Origin: DASUXY01 sp035301985
GTDB lineage: Bacteria > Bacillota > Bacilli > Bacillales > Amphibacillaceae
Length of the DNA: 38,514 bases
Direction: 5' to 3'
NCBI GenBank assembly: GCA_035301985.1
Contig: DATGTE010000033.1
Location: 1-38,514 of the forward strand
A model generated the notes under the pieces. That model searched no databases. It worked only from the letters and a program-made list of their open reading frames with translations, and was not told the DNA's origin. Both the position numbers and the translations under genes were made by a program. This document shows, in pieces, positions 7,772 through 16,393 of the stretch (its first letter is position 1; each line of letters opens with the position of its first letter).

Positions 7772-8077
7772 TCACTCAACCAAAAAGTCATCATTCACAC
7801 GTCCTTTACTCAGTAAAGTTAATTGTTCCCACCCTTCTATAAAGCTTAATATCTCTTCTTCATCTTCTCCGCGATAACCTTCAAAAAGGACGTCATCAAT
7901 GTCGTCATGATTAAAAAAATATACTTCTCCATCCACCATTCCTACTGGAAAAACACACCCAATATAATCCATATAAACATTTTCTTTATGGATATTTTTA
8001 ACAATAGGTTTTCGGCCGACAATCATTAACTTTTGTTCCCCATTCTCTAAAATAACAACACTTCCCATTGGTAACAT
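7772..8077 (-). CDS. DUF4176 domain protein of a T7SS effector locus
   Basis: 101 residues starting MLPMGSVVILENGEQKLMIVG, with YIGCVFPVGM and FNHDDIDDVLFEGY further on: the characteristic run of DUF4176, small beta-rich proteins found in type VII secretion loci of Firmicutes. Start chosen at ATG 8075-8077 because GAGGTG lies 6 nt upstream and the family begins at this MLP motif; the longer TTG start at 8107 would run into the hairpin at 8113-8151. It is the first gene of the operon. Biochemical role is unknown to me; an accessory role in effector export is inferred. Confidence 0.8.
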   Translation of the reverse strand: MLPMGSVVILENGEQKLMIVGRKPIVKNIHKENVYMDYIGCVFPVGMVDGEVYFFNHDDIDDVLFEGYRGEDEEEILSFIEGWEQLTLLSKGRVNDDFLVE

Positions 8078-8112
8078 GTCACTCACCTCAACAACATTTA
8101 TTTTCAATAGGC

Positions 8113-8151
8113 AAAAAGACTCGCGACAATAAGTGTAATTGTGCGAGTCTT
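8113..8151 (-). terminator. Terminator-like hairpin in the leader of the T7SS effector operon
   Basis: AAGACTCGC/GCGAGTCTT extended by ACAAT/ATTGT gives a 14-bp stem with one bulged G and a 7-nt loop. On the minus strand it is followed by TTTTTG, the form of an intrinsic terminator. It ends about 35 nt before the DUF4176 start codon. No minus-strand gene lies between it and the next minus gene 900 bp away, so it may attenuate this operon. Confidence 0.65.
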
Positions 8152-8257
8152 AGCTGACCGATAAAAATGATATATTTTCACTTTCTTCTCATTTTAATCA
8201 AACATTCCGACACTTTGAAGTAATCCTGAAGACATTTTCGCAAAATAGGAGGAATGA

Positions 8258-8803
8258 ATGATACCTTTGCGAGCTGAAGAGAGGCTTTATACCTATCTTA
8301 ACGTCTTATTTCCTACATATCAGACAGATTTCCTTATCACTTATGATCAAAAATGTTTAACAATAAAGGTAAATGGGAATAGACAGTATATAACGATAAT
8401 TCAATACGAAGGAGGATGTTTATTGGCACATGAAATTTATGGACCATATCGATCGATGAACAAGGCCGTTCGGAAGGCAAATGTGTTAGGTTTAAAAGGG
8501 TACAAAGCAGATTGCATCAAAGTTTTTGCTGAAGAAAAGAAAGCGGAGAACCTTAACAAGTGGATAGACGCTACAATTATTCCTGTTCCTGATGAGCAAA
8601 AGCCATTAAATCGTGATGCACTAGACGCCGATGATCATCTCTACAAAAAACTTCGACAACTCGATTTTTCAAAAGGACAAGCGATCAAACATAACAACCT
8701 GATTATCTCAGGGGCTATTTTAATAGTGACCGAAGACGACTTACGGATGGGAAATGACCCAACAGGCGATACGGTTCAACTGAAAGAGCATATCGTATCC
8801 TAA
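8258..8803 (+). CDS. Uncharacterised cytosolic protein
   Basis: 181 residues, no signal peptide or clear membrane segment. It is an alpha/beta-looking protein with an N-terminal ITYDQKCLTIKVNG region, a central basic helix (MNKAVRKANVLGLKGYK) and an acidic C-terminal third. AGGAGG lies 5 nt before the chosen ATG (an out-of-frame ATG sits at 8254). Divergent from the T7SS operon and closed by its own terminator at 8820-8856, so it is a single-gene unit. I do not recognise a family; no function is proposed. Confidence 0.75.
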   Translation: MIPLRAEERLYTYLNVLFPTYQTDFLITYDQKCLTIKVNGNRQYITIIQYEGGCLLAHEIYGPYRSMNKAVRKANVLGLKGYKADCIKVFAEEKKAENLNKWIDATIIPVPDEQKPLNRDALDADDHLYKKLRQLDFSKGQAIKHNNLIISGAILIVTEDDLRMGNDPTGDTVQLKEHIVS

Positions 8804-8819
8804 ATGGATATAGCATAAT

Positions 8820-8856
8820 GGCGAATCATCGACATCGTTCCATGATTCGCCTTTTT
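8820..8856 (+). terminator. Intrinsic terminator
   Basis: GGCGAATCAT (8820-8829) and ATGATTCGCC (8842-8851) form a perfect 10-bp stem followed by TTTTT. It ends the gene at 8258-8803. Confidence 0.9.
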
Positions 8857-8940
8857 ATGATTTCAATTTGCGTTTGGTTCACTCATGGACACGATCTCTG
8901 TTCTCAAAAACAACGCAAGAACACAATCGTTCACCCCGCT

Positions 8941-9047
8941 GCGTCAACGATCTATCAATGATCTCTATTCAATATCCGAAAATTACGCCATTTTCAAACA
9001 GGTGGTGGCGGCGTCAACGATCTATCAATGATCTCTATTCAATATCC
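8941..9047. repeat. Two perfect 37-bp direct repeats 33 bp apart
   Basis: The 37 bp at 8941-8977 (GCGTCAACGATC to CAATATCC) recur without change at 9011-9047, separated by 33 bp. The repeat holds a partial dyad, GATCTATCAATGATC. The second copy ends exactly at the stop codon of the acetamidase gene. Unit and spacer sizes resemble a one-spacer CRISPR array, but there are no cas genes and only two copies; a small segmental duplication in the 3' UTR explains it equally well. Confidence 0.8.
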
Positions 9048-9941
9048 TTATTTAACGAGTGGTTTAGATGGTTGTTTCGGAATGCCAAAACGTAACACTA
9101 AATCGAGATCGGACGGTTTGCAAGACTGACATACTTCGATATCTCCTTGAATCGACATATAAATCCCCGCATCCGTTGCATCCCAATTGTACGCTTTCAT
9201 AATGAATTGTTGCATGTCCGTTGTCGCAAGTTTTAATGCTTCATTATATTCATCTGCTGTAGCGATGGTGTACCATTTATCTTTCGTTTCCATAATCGGA
9301 CGTTCACTAGGAAATTGCTTGACTACATCTACTTTCACTTGCACAGAGCCTGCGATTTCCAAACCTGCTCCGATAATTTCTCCGTCCCCCATCGAGGCAT
9401 GCAAATCCCCACATTGAAATAAGGCACCTGGGACATGGACAGGAAAATAGAGCCTGCTTCCAGCAACAATTTTGTTATTATCTAAGTTTCCACCATGGGC
9501 TCCAGGAAATCCACATGGTATGTCCTCGTCTTTAGGAGCAACTCCAATCACCCCAATCATCGGTTCAATCGGAAATTCAATGTCATTAAATACGGCTTTT
9601 TCATCGTGAATTGGAATGATTTTTGTACGTGTATCGACTTGATCTGCCAAAGGACCGACGCCTGGTGCTGTAACTCCTATGCCTTTGTCGGCTACATCAA
9701 TCGATATGATATCGACGACTAATAAATCACCTGGTTCAGCCCCATTCACATAAACAGGTCCCGTTGCTGGATTAACTTTTGTAAAGTCAACTGCTGTAAC
9801 GAGGTCATCCGCATTCGAGATTTGACCTGAAAAACAATCAAGCGTTTTTAGCGTAACGATTTCTCCTGGATTGACTGTCTGGGCAGGTTTGTTCGCTGCC
9901 GAAAAACTGTAAACATAATGTGTAACGACTTTTTCATTCAT
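9048..9941 (-). CDS. Acetamidase/formamidase family amidohydrolase
   Basis: 297 residues, full length for the FmdA/AmdA family, which hydrolyses short amides (formamide, acetamide) to acid and ammonia in the cytosol. Typical runs seen: GPVYVNGAEPGDLLVVDI, GFPGAHGGNLDN, HVPGALFQCGDLHASMGDGE. Start at ATG 9939-9941 with AAGGGG 8 nt upstream; the in-frame ATG at 9972 lacks a site. Last gene of a minus-strand series behind an AEC transporter, a GlcD-like oxidase and a TRAP transporter. True substrate unknown; the context suggests a compound taken up by the TRAP system. Confidence 0.9.
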   Translation of the reverse strand: MNEKVVTHYVYSFSAANKPAQTVNPGEIVTLKTLDCFSGQISNADDLVTAVDFTKVNPATGPVYVNGAEPGDLLVVDIISIDVADKGIGVTAPGVGPLADQVDTRTKIIPIHDEKAVFNDIEFPIEPMIGVIGVAPKDEDIPCGFPGAHGGNLDNNKIVAGSRLYFPVHVPGALFQCGDLHASMGDGEIIGAGLEIAGSVQVKVDVVKQFPSERPIMETKDKWYTIATADEYNEALKLATTDMQQFIMKAYNWDATDAGIYMSIQGDIEVCQSCKPSDLDLVLRFGIPKQPSKPLVK

Positions 9942-10011
9942 CTTCTCATCCCCTTTTTGTATAATTATACTCATTTATATATAATCATACTATACGGTTA
10001 GAAAAACACCA

Positions 10012-10935
10012 TTAAAACACAATGACATACAAGAGGAAGGGAATCGTTACTAGTGCAATCACAGTTGATGTAACCGTCGTGACGGTCGCCATATCCCCAT
10101 CTTTAGCGTACTTTGCAAATAAAATCGGTGCAATCATCACAGATGGCATCATCGATTGAATGAGCACGGTTTGCCGGACAACTGACACAAGGTCAATCCA
10201 CTGTAGGAGCGAAACAACAAAAAGTGGCAATACGATGAGTTTCACGATTATCGGTAACCAAACGTGAGAACGTATGGCACTCATTTTTGAACGGTCAAAT
10301 GTCATGATCATGATACCGATATAAAACATCGCTAATGGTACAGCAAGAGAAGCGAAGTGATCTGTCAGTTGAACGAAAATACCTGGTGGTTTGATATTCA
10401 AAACAGCAGCCAGTAAACCAACAACGATAGCAATGAGCGGCGCATTCAACAACGATGTCATCGCCTGAAGGGTCAATCGTCTTTTGTTTTGCAAGATGAG
10501 AACACCGACTGTCCATATCGTAAAATCAACCCCAGCATCAAAGATTGCAGCATAGAGCGCACCTTCTGGACCAAATAATGTGGCACACAGAGGAATACCG
10601 ATAAAACCCGTATTTCCTAACCCCGATAAAAAGCCAATTTCTCCCCGTTTCGTTGCGTGAGTAGAAGATAAGGTCGCAAAGAACCACCCGAGACCTATTC
10701 CCGTAAGATTAATAATGATGGATAACATAAAAACAATCGCGATGTTTTGTAAACGATTCGCATCGACATCGATATTAAAAATACTCGATAATATAATCGA
10801 AGGCATCGCTATGTAGATGATTAAACTCGTCAACATTTGTCGTGTATCATCATTAAACGAAAAAGTCCTCGACAATAATGCACCGATGGCAATCATCAGT
10901 GCAATCAACAAAACAGATTGAAAAACAGCAACCAT
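10012..10935 (-). CDS. AEC (auxin efflux carrier) family transporter
   Basis: 307 residues, about ten hydrophobic helices with family-typical LIIYIAMPSIILSSIF in the first third and GFLSGLGNTGFIGIPL in the middle. AEC/Mem_trans proteins are secondary carriers, often for carboxylates such as malate. Start is set at ATG 10933-10935 (MVAVFQSVLLIALM); GGAGG lies 13 nt before it, somewhat far, and an ATT 6 nt further upstream could be used instead. Gap to the following acetamidase is about 70 nt. Could export or import a product of the neighbouring amidase/oxidase pathway. Confidence 0.88.
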   Translation of the reverse strand: MVAVFQSVLLIALMIAIGALLSRTFSFNDDTRQMLTSLIIYIAMPSIILSSIFNIDVDANRLQNIAIVFMLSIIINLTGIGLGWFFATLSSTHATKRGEIGFLSGLGNTGFIGIPLCATLFGPEGALYAAIFDAGVDFTIWTVGVLILQNKRRLTLQAMTSLLNAPLIAIVVGLLAAVLNIKPPGIFVQLTDHFASLAVPLAMFYIGIMIMTFDRSKMSAIRSHVWLPIIVKLIVLPLFVVSLLQWIDLVSVVRQTVLIQSMMPSVMIAPILFAKYAKDGDMATVTTVTSTVIALVTIPFLLYVIVF

Positions 10936-11055
10936 TTCAATTATATATCCTCCAGTAAATCGTCGAAATATTTTTTGTATCCTTAATATCACTGAAACAT
11001 AACACAGTTATTATCGAATTAATCGATTTCATATCGGAATGAAGTTACGAACATT

Positions 11056-12411
11056 TCACGGCCATATTTTCCCCGGATTAAATAATCCTTCTGGATCGAA
11101 GACATGTTTTACCGCTTGCATCCACTGAAGGGCTTGACCGTGTTCTGCTTTTTGAAACTTCATTTTTCCTAGCCCGACCCCGTGTTCTCCTGTACACGTT
11201 CCACCGACTTCAATCGCCTTCTTCGTCAGTACATCATGAATCTGTTCTGCCGTTTCTTTTTCACCGATTATGCGAGGTTCGTAAACGATGAGCGTATGGA
11301 AATTGCCATCACCGATATGACCTAAAATGCCTCCATGTAAGCCACTTTGTTCTAGGAGTTCATGCGCATACGTGATCATTTTCGGTAGCTCAGATATCGG
11401 AACACACACATCTCCACCAATGACGGACATCCCTTTTTGATGACGAAAAGCGTAAGATATTTCATGACGGGCTTTCCACAATTGCTTTCGTTCGACGGAT
11501 TCTGCACTTGCTTGCCACGAATCACAGCCTCCCTCCCGCATCAATTGTTCGGCGAAATACGCTCCTTCTTCGGCTGCTGTTTTTGTTCCCGCAAATTCAA
11601 AAAACAGTGAATGGCGAGCAGGATAGTCATAATCGCCATAGGCATTGACTTGTGCTAAGCTGTTGGCATCAATGATTTCCATTCGCATGATGGGGACCCC
11701 ACTCCATAAAATCGTTTGCGCTGCTTCACTACACGCTTCTAATGTCGGAAACGTGCAGCGAGCTGCGATGACGTGTTCAGGAATGCCGTGAAGTTTTAAC
11801 GTAATTTTTGTAATGAGACCGAGTGTCCCCTCTGAACCAGCAAAAAGACCGGTTAAATGATACCCCGACGATGACTTTTTTGCTCGTGTTCCTGTGTGGA
11901 TAACTGCTCCATCACTTGTAACAACTTCAAGATCTAATAGTTGGTCGCGCATCGATCCATAGCGAACAGCCGTTGTTCCACTCGCATTCGTTGCCACCAT
12001 TCCACCGATTGATGCATCCGCTCCGGGATCAATCGGAAACATTAACCCGTGCCGATTGATGTATTCGTTCAATTGTTTACGGGTCACACCAGCTTCAACT
12101 GTCATCGTTAAATCATCAAATCGAAAATCAACCATCCGATTCATTCGCTCAAAACTAACTGAAATTCCTTTTTTTACAGGAATGGCTTGACCTTCGAGCC
12201 CAGAACCCGCCCCATAAGGTGTGACAGGTACGCGATATGCACGAGCAATATTAACAATCGTAACGACATCTTCTGTCGACTCCGGAAAGCAGACAACCTC
12301 AGGCTCAACACGTTGCTGACTTGATTCATCTTGGCTATGACGAAATAAGTCACTCTCACGGTCACTTACTTGATCATGACTAAGTTCGGCTTGTAATGTT
12401 TTTATCAACAT
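11056..12411 (-). CDS. FAD-linked oxidase, GlcD / D-lactate dehydrogenase type
   Basis: 451 residues: an FAD-binding PCMH domain (about 35-215) with TPYGAGSGLEG and ASIGGMVATNASGTTAVRYG, then a FAD-oxidase C domain ending with HIGDGNFH and GTCTGEHGVGLGK. Such enzymes oxidise 2-hydroxy acids (glycolate, D-lactate, D-2-hydroxyglutarate) and pass electrons to the membrane. No partner GlcE/GlcF subunits are present, so a single-subunit D-2-hydroxyacid dehydrogenase is more likely than glycolate oxidase. ATG preceded by AAGGGGAAG. It follows the TRAP permease by 32 bp, indicating one operon. Confidence 0.9.
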   Translation of the reverse strand: MLIKTLQAELSHDQVSDRESDLFRHSQDESSQQRVEPEVVCFPESTEDVVTIVNIARAYRVPVTPYGAGSGLEGQAIPVKKGISVSFERMNRMVDFRFDDLTMTVEAGVTRKQLNEYINRHGLMFPIDPGADASIGGMVATNASGTTAVRYGSMRDQLLDLEVVTSDGAVIHTGTRAKKSSSGYHLTGLFAGSEGTLGLITKITLKLHGIPEHVIAARCTFPTLEACSEAAQTILWSGVPIMRMEIIDANSLAQVNAYGDYDYPARHSLFFEFAGTKTAAEEGAYFAEQLMREGGCDSWQASAESVERKQLWKARHEISYAFRHQKGMSVIGGDVCVPISELPKMITYAHELLEQSGLHGGILGHIGDGNFHTLIVYEPRIIGEKETAEQIHDVLTKKAIEVGGTCTGEHGVGLGKMKFQKAEHGQALQWMQAVKHVFDPEGLFNPGKIWP

Positions 12412-12443
12412 GGCTCACTTCCCCTTTGAATATACTGTTCGAC

Positions 12444-14408
12444 TCATGTGACGGGATGGATCGCTGTTCGCTTCCGCTGAACGAACTGTGCGATCAATAA
12501 AATCAACAATAAACTAAACCCAATCGCATCGGTTAGCAAACTAGGAACGACGAGCGTCACTGCACCCGCCAAAGCTACTACGCGTAATAACGGATGAAGC
12601 GATGTCAATAAATAGCCTTCTAAAGCAATTCCTAGAGCGATGACACCAATCGTTGCTGTAAGGGCCGCCCACACGATTTCTCCAGCAGTGGCATTTTGCA
12701 TCAACAATTCCGGAGAATAAGCAAACACATAAGGGACTAAAATACCAGCCGCTGCCAGTTTTAGTGATATAAAGCCTGTACGATTCGGATCTCCTCCCGA
12801 AATACCTGCCCCCGCAAATGCAGCGAGAGCAATTGGAGGGGTTAAATTTGCCAAGATTCCGAAATAAAATACGAACATATGTGAAACAAACGGTTCAATC
12901 CCGAATTGCATTAAAGCTGGCGCTGCCATCGATGATGTAATAATATACGTCGGAATCGACGGTAACCCCATTCCAAGAATGAGTGACGCAACCATCGTAA
13001 AAAATAATGTTAAAAACAACATATCATTTCCTAAAATGAGAATCGCTGACGTCATTTTTAAACCAAAACCGGTCAAAGAAGCTACTCCGACAATAATACC
13101 GACCATTGCACAGGCCATTGCTACTCCAAGTGCACTTCGTGTTCCTTCTTCAAGCGCTTGAAAAATTCCCTTTATCGTCATTCTCGTTGTTGCTCGCACC
13201 ATCGAGACGACAACTGTTGCAATGATCGCCCACACCGCAGCATAGATCGGTGTAAAACCGGCGAATAACATATAAATTAATATAAGTAGCGGAATGAGCA
13301 AATGTCCTCTCTCTTTCATCACAATTTTTATGCTTGGAAGCTCCGCCCGAGACATTCCACGCAATCCTCGTTTTTTGGCACGCAGATGAACGACAGTGAT
13401 GACCCCTAAATAATAAAGAAAGCCTGGAATAATCGCAGCGATGGCAATGTCGATGTACGGCATCCCTAGCGTCTCAGCCATAATAAAGGCTGTTGCTCCC
13501 ATAACAGGAGGAAGAATTTGCCCGCCTACCGATGCTGATGCTTCAACCGCACCAGAAAAGTTTCTCGAATAACCTGTCCGCCGCATCAAGGGGATCGTAA
13601 AGGCACCAGTCGTAACGACGTTAGCAATCGCTGAACCGTTAATCGATCCGAGAAGCCCACTCGAGATGACGGACACTTTGGCCGGTCCACCGGATGTGTG
13701 CCCCGCAATCGCAAGGGCTGCATCGTTAAATAGTTGTCCCATCCCTGTCCGACTTAAAAATGCACCAAATAAAATAAACAAGAAAATATACGTTGCCGAT
13801 ACACCGATCGCCGTTCCATAAATCCCTTCCGTCGTTAAGTACATGTACGTTAAAATATCATCAATCGAGTACCCACGATGAGCAATAACAGTTGGCAAAT
13901 ACGGACCAAAATAAGCGTACAATAAAAAGAGTGCACTCAAAACTGTAAGTCCAACACCAACGACACGACGGCCCCCTTCCAGCACTAACATCACCATTAA
14001 AAAGCTGAAAATGATATCTGCCTGATTCGGTAACCCTGCTCGTTGGACAATACCTGCATAGTCAACAAAAATATAGACAATTGTAGCAATGGATAAAATC
14101 GCTAATAAAAAGTCGATCACCGTTGCCCGGTCTCGCGGGGCATTTTTTCGTGATGGATATAAAAGAAACACTAGGGCCATGATTACACCTGTATGCAACG
14201 CTCGGTGTTGCAATGTAATCAGCGGACCTGTATACGATGTAATCAAATGGAAAAGGGCTAAGCCAACGGCCAAAAAAGAAATAATTCGTACCATCCACGG
14301 AACATGAATCACTCTATAACGTGATTCAGTATCGTATTTTTCTAAGCTTTTTTGTACATTCGGCTCTGTTTGCGGTTCGATGTTCTCTACGAATGATTGT
14401 TTAGACAT
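12444..14408 (-). CDS. TRAP transporter permease, 4TM/12TM fusion
   Basis: 654 residues, highly hydrophobic. It unites the small (4TM) and large (12TM, DctM-like) TRAP membrane subunits, as usual for TAXI-type systems: GVSATYIFLFILFGAFL, GSINGSAIANVVTTGAFTIP and GMGLPSIPTYII are typical of the family. TRAP systems use ion gradients to import carboxylates and related solutes captured by an extracellular binding protein. AGGAGG precedes the ATG. Located between DUF1850 (13-bp gap) and the FAD oxidase; the binding protein is two genes upstream. Confidence 0.95.
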   Translation of the reverse strand: MSKQSFVENIEPQTEPNVQKSLEKYDTESRYRVIHVPWMVRIISFLAVGLALFHLITSYTGPLITLQHRALHTGVIMALVFLLYPSRKNAPRDRATVIDFLLAILSIATIVYIFVDYAGIVQRAGLPNQADIIFSFLMVMLVLEGGRRVVGVGLTVLSALFLLYAYFGPYLPTVIAHRGYSIDDILTYMYLTTEGIYGTAIGVSATYIFLFILFGAFLSRTGMGQLFNDAALAIAGHTSGGPAKVSVISSGLLGSINGSAIANVVTTGAFTIPLMRRTGYSRNFSGAVEASASVGGQILPPVMGATAFIMAETLGMPYIDIAIAAIIPGFLYYLGVITVVHLRAKKRGLRGMSRAELPSIKIVMKERGHLLIPLLILIYMLFAGFTPIYAAVWAIIATVVVSMVRATTRMTIKGIFQALEEGTRSALGVAMACAMVGIIVGVASLTGFGLKMTSAILILGNDMLFLTLFFTMVASLILGMGLPSIPTYIITSSMAAPALMQFGIEPFVSHMFVFYFGILANLTPPIALAAFAGAGISGGDPNRTGFISLKLAAAGILVPYVFAYSPELLMQNATAGEIVWAALTATIGVIALGIALEGYLLTSLHPLLRVVALAGAVTLVVPSLLTDAIGFSLLLILLIAQFVQRKRTAIHPVT

Positions 14409-14421
14409 TCCGTTTTCCCTC

Positions 14422-14916
14422 CTAATAACTAGCCTTTATATAAGAACACATCCATTCAACAATCGAACGATTTGTGTAATGAATTTCTACTGTTGTGTCG
14501 TCAGAGACATATTCGCTTAATGAATACGTATTGTTATTCAATTCAATGTAATAGTGTGAGTGCGGCACGTAATAAAGTGAGTAGTAAGGAATTACTCGCT
14601 CAATTCCCGTCACCCGCACGAAACCGTTATAAAGTACATCTACAATCCCTTCGACGTCCGGTGTTCCTGCTCCATATGCTTGATAAATCGTTGACTGTAG
14701 GGATAAATTCCCTCGTTTATCCACGTAGTACGTTTCTTTCCACGGTGTTTGTTCGACGGAGTGACGCCAGCCAATCGTAATCTGCCGTGAATCATCTGGA
14801 AAAAAATAATCTCTTTTCCCTACTTGATCGGTTAATACAAATCCAGATTGCACGGGGACGATATATGCTCCAATTCCGATGATCAGTAATAGAAAAATGA
14901 GCCACCTTTTTCGCAT
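14422..14916 (-). CDS. DUF1850 protein associated with TAXI-TRAP transporters
   Basis: 164 residues. N-terminal membrane anchor/signal (KRWLIFLLLIIGIGAYIV), then the DUF1850 motif IGWRHSVEQTPWKETYYV. DUF1850 genes typically sit between the TAXI binding protein and the fused TRAP permease, exactly as here, and are thought to help that transporter; the mechanism is not known. The ribosome binding site is weak, 16 bp after the TAXI stop, so expression probably depends on coupling. Confidence 0.88.
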   Translation of the reverse strand: MRKRWLIFLLLIIGIGAYIVPVQSGFVLTDQVGKRDYFFPDDSRQITIGWRHSVEQTPWKETYYVDKRGNLSLQSTIYQAYGAGTPDVEGIVDVLYNGFVRVTGIERVIPYYSLYYVPHSHYYIELNNNTYSLSEYVSDDTTVEIHYTNRSIVEWMCSYIKASY

Positions 14917-14931
14917 CTCTAACAGCTCGCT

Positions 14932-15921
14932 TTACTCTTCTTCAACTCCTTCTTCCTTGTAAAATTTTTCAGCACCTGGATGGAGCGGGGTCGGCAAATT
15001 ATCAACTGCATCTTCAATATCAATGTCCTTTGCCGCATGATGACTGTCTTGCATTTGTGAGATGTTTTCAAATAAGCCTTTCGTCATTTCATAGACGACC
15101 TCATCCGGAACATCGTTATGTGTAATGAGAACGTTATTTACACCGATGGTTTCCACATCTTCCTCCATTCCGTCATACGTATCACTGGGGACGGTCGTTG
15201 GAAAATAGGCAGGGTAATCTTCGGCCATTTTTAAAATCTTTTCTTCCTCAATTTCTACGATGGTAATATCTTCTGTTGTCGCCAATTCTAAAATCCCTGC
15301 GTTAGGCAGTCCTGATGAAATGACCACTGCATCGACATTTTTATTTTTAATTCCCTCGACGCCTTCAGAAAACGATAGATGATCCGCTGTCACGTCATCA
15401 TACGTCATATCATAAGCAGCTAGTATACGTTGAGCACTGATTTCCGTACCTGAACCTGGAGCACCGACTGCTAGCGTCTTTCCTTTTAAGTCAGCAACGG
15501 TCTCAATCCCTGCATCTTTACGGGCAACGATTTGTAAATAGTTTGTATAGAGTGACGCGATTGTTCGAAGGTTCTCCTGCGGACCCTGTTCTTCAAAACT
15601 GTCAACCCCTTCATATGCATCTGAAATCGTATCCCCCATCGCAAAGGCAACTTCAGCTTTCCCTTGGTTAAGCGTTGTCGCATTTGTTGCTGAGGCAGCC
15701 GTCGACTGACTATTCGCCGTCGCTCCCATATTCGTATAAATTTTCGCTAACGTGCCACCGAGAGGAAAATAAACTCCCGATGAACCCCCTGTTAAAATGG
15801 TAATAAACTCCCCTTGAAGTGGCTCATCTCCCCCTTTTTTTCCACCCGTTTTTTCACCACAAGCAGATAATACAAGAACCAATACTGTGAGCAAACTAAA
15901 AAAAGATATGATTTTTCTCAT
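14932..15921 (-). CDS. TAXI family TRAP solute-binding lipoprotein
   Basis: 329 residues beginning with a lipoprotein signal peptide whose lipobox is LSAC (C21), so the mature protein is lipid-anchored outside the membrane. TGGSSGVYFPLGG at the start of the mature domain is the TAXI signature; KGKTLAVGAPGSGTE follows. It captures the substrate for the fused permease downstream. Start at ATG 15919-15921 with AGGAGG 7 nt upstream; the longer in-frame start has no signal-peptide logic. First gene of the operon, about 465 nt downstream of its promoter with a structured leader in between. Ligand unknown. Confidence 0.93.
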   Translation of the reverse strand: MRKIISFFSLLTVLVLVLSACGEKTGGKKGGDEPLQGEFITILTGGSSGVYFPLGGTLAKIYTNMGATANSQSTAASATNATTLNQGKAEVAFAMGDTISDAYEGVDSFEEQGPQENLRTIASLYTNYLQIVARKDAGIETVADLKGKTLAVGAPGSGTEISAQRILAAYDMTYDDVTADHLSFSEGVEGIKNKNVDAVVISSGLPNAGILELATTEDITIVEIEEEKILKMAEDYPAYFPTTVPSDTYDGMEEDVETIGVNNVLITHNDVPDEVVYEMTKGLFENISQMQDSHHAAKDIDIEDAVDNLPTPLHPGAEKFYKEEGVEEE

Positions 15922-16262
15922 GTTATGACCTCCTATAAGTTGGTAAAACATATTTTTAAGGTTGCAATCACTACGTGTGAAATAATTGCCCATTCCACTG
16001 TTCGAATCCGTCGTCTTCACCTCATCACCGACTTCGAATTCAACGGATGAATCATTATTTTAATTTTTAATGATTACTCCATCCGTACATTATTTTTTCT
16101 ATATGTATTCGTCGCTTTATATTTATATGTCCTTGTACACCTTATCAACAACATTCATGCGAATAATCGACCTAGATAGAATAGTTGGAAAATTTATAAT
16201 CCAACTATCCCTTATTATAAATAAGATTGTGTGCCTCAATATAGCGGGGCATTTAAAATGCA

Positions 16263-16320
16263 AAAAAGACCCAGTTATATTGAGACAAGACGACAAGGTA
16301 AACGACCTCTCAATAACTGG
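16263..16320 (-). terminator. Leader terminator of the TAXI-TRAP operon
   Basis: Minus strand CCAGTTATTGAG (16320-16309) pairs with CTCAATATAACTGG (16284-16271) and is followed by GTCTTTTTTG. It lies 340 nt before the first gene but inside its transcript, so it must be bypassed for expression. Its 5' arm is shared with the upstream folded element. Confidence 0.75.
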
Positions 16321-16375
16321 ATCTCATCTAAGCATTGCTTTATTTGTCCAATAAAGTCTATTAGATTCGACAGTT
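16313..16375 (-). ncRNA. Candidate riboswitch/antiterminator element A (TAXI-TRAP leader)
   Basis: On the minus strand AACTG (16375-16371) can pair with CAGTT (16319-16315), and inside it ATCTAA pairs with TTAGAT around a CTTTATT/AATAAAG hairpin. CAGTT is also part of the terminator 5' arm, so the two folds exclude each other. The same blocks recur in element B before hyuA. I do not recognise it as a known riboswitch class. Folding is by eye. Confidence 0.6.
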
Positions 16376-16393
16376 TTCTATTTTATAATTCAT

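Noticed and set aside
8941..9047. Functional CRISPR array
   Set aside because: Only two repeats, no leader and no cas genes; kept as a repeat with the resemblance noted.
16070..16354. 94-codon plus-strand reading upstream of the TAXI-TRAP operon
   Set aside because: It covers the leader RNA and terminator, has no ribosome binding site and no protein-like composition.
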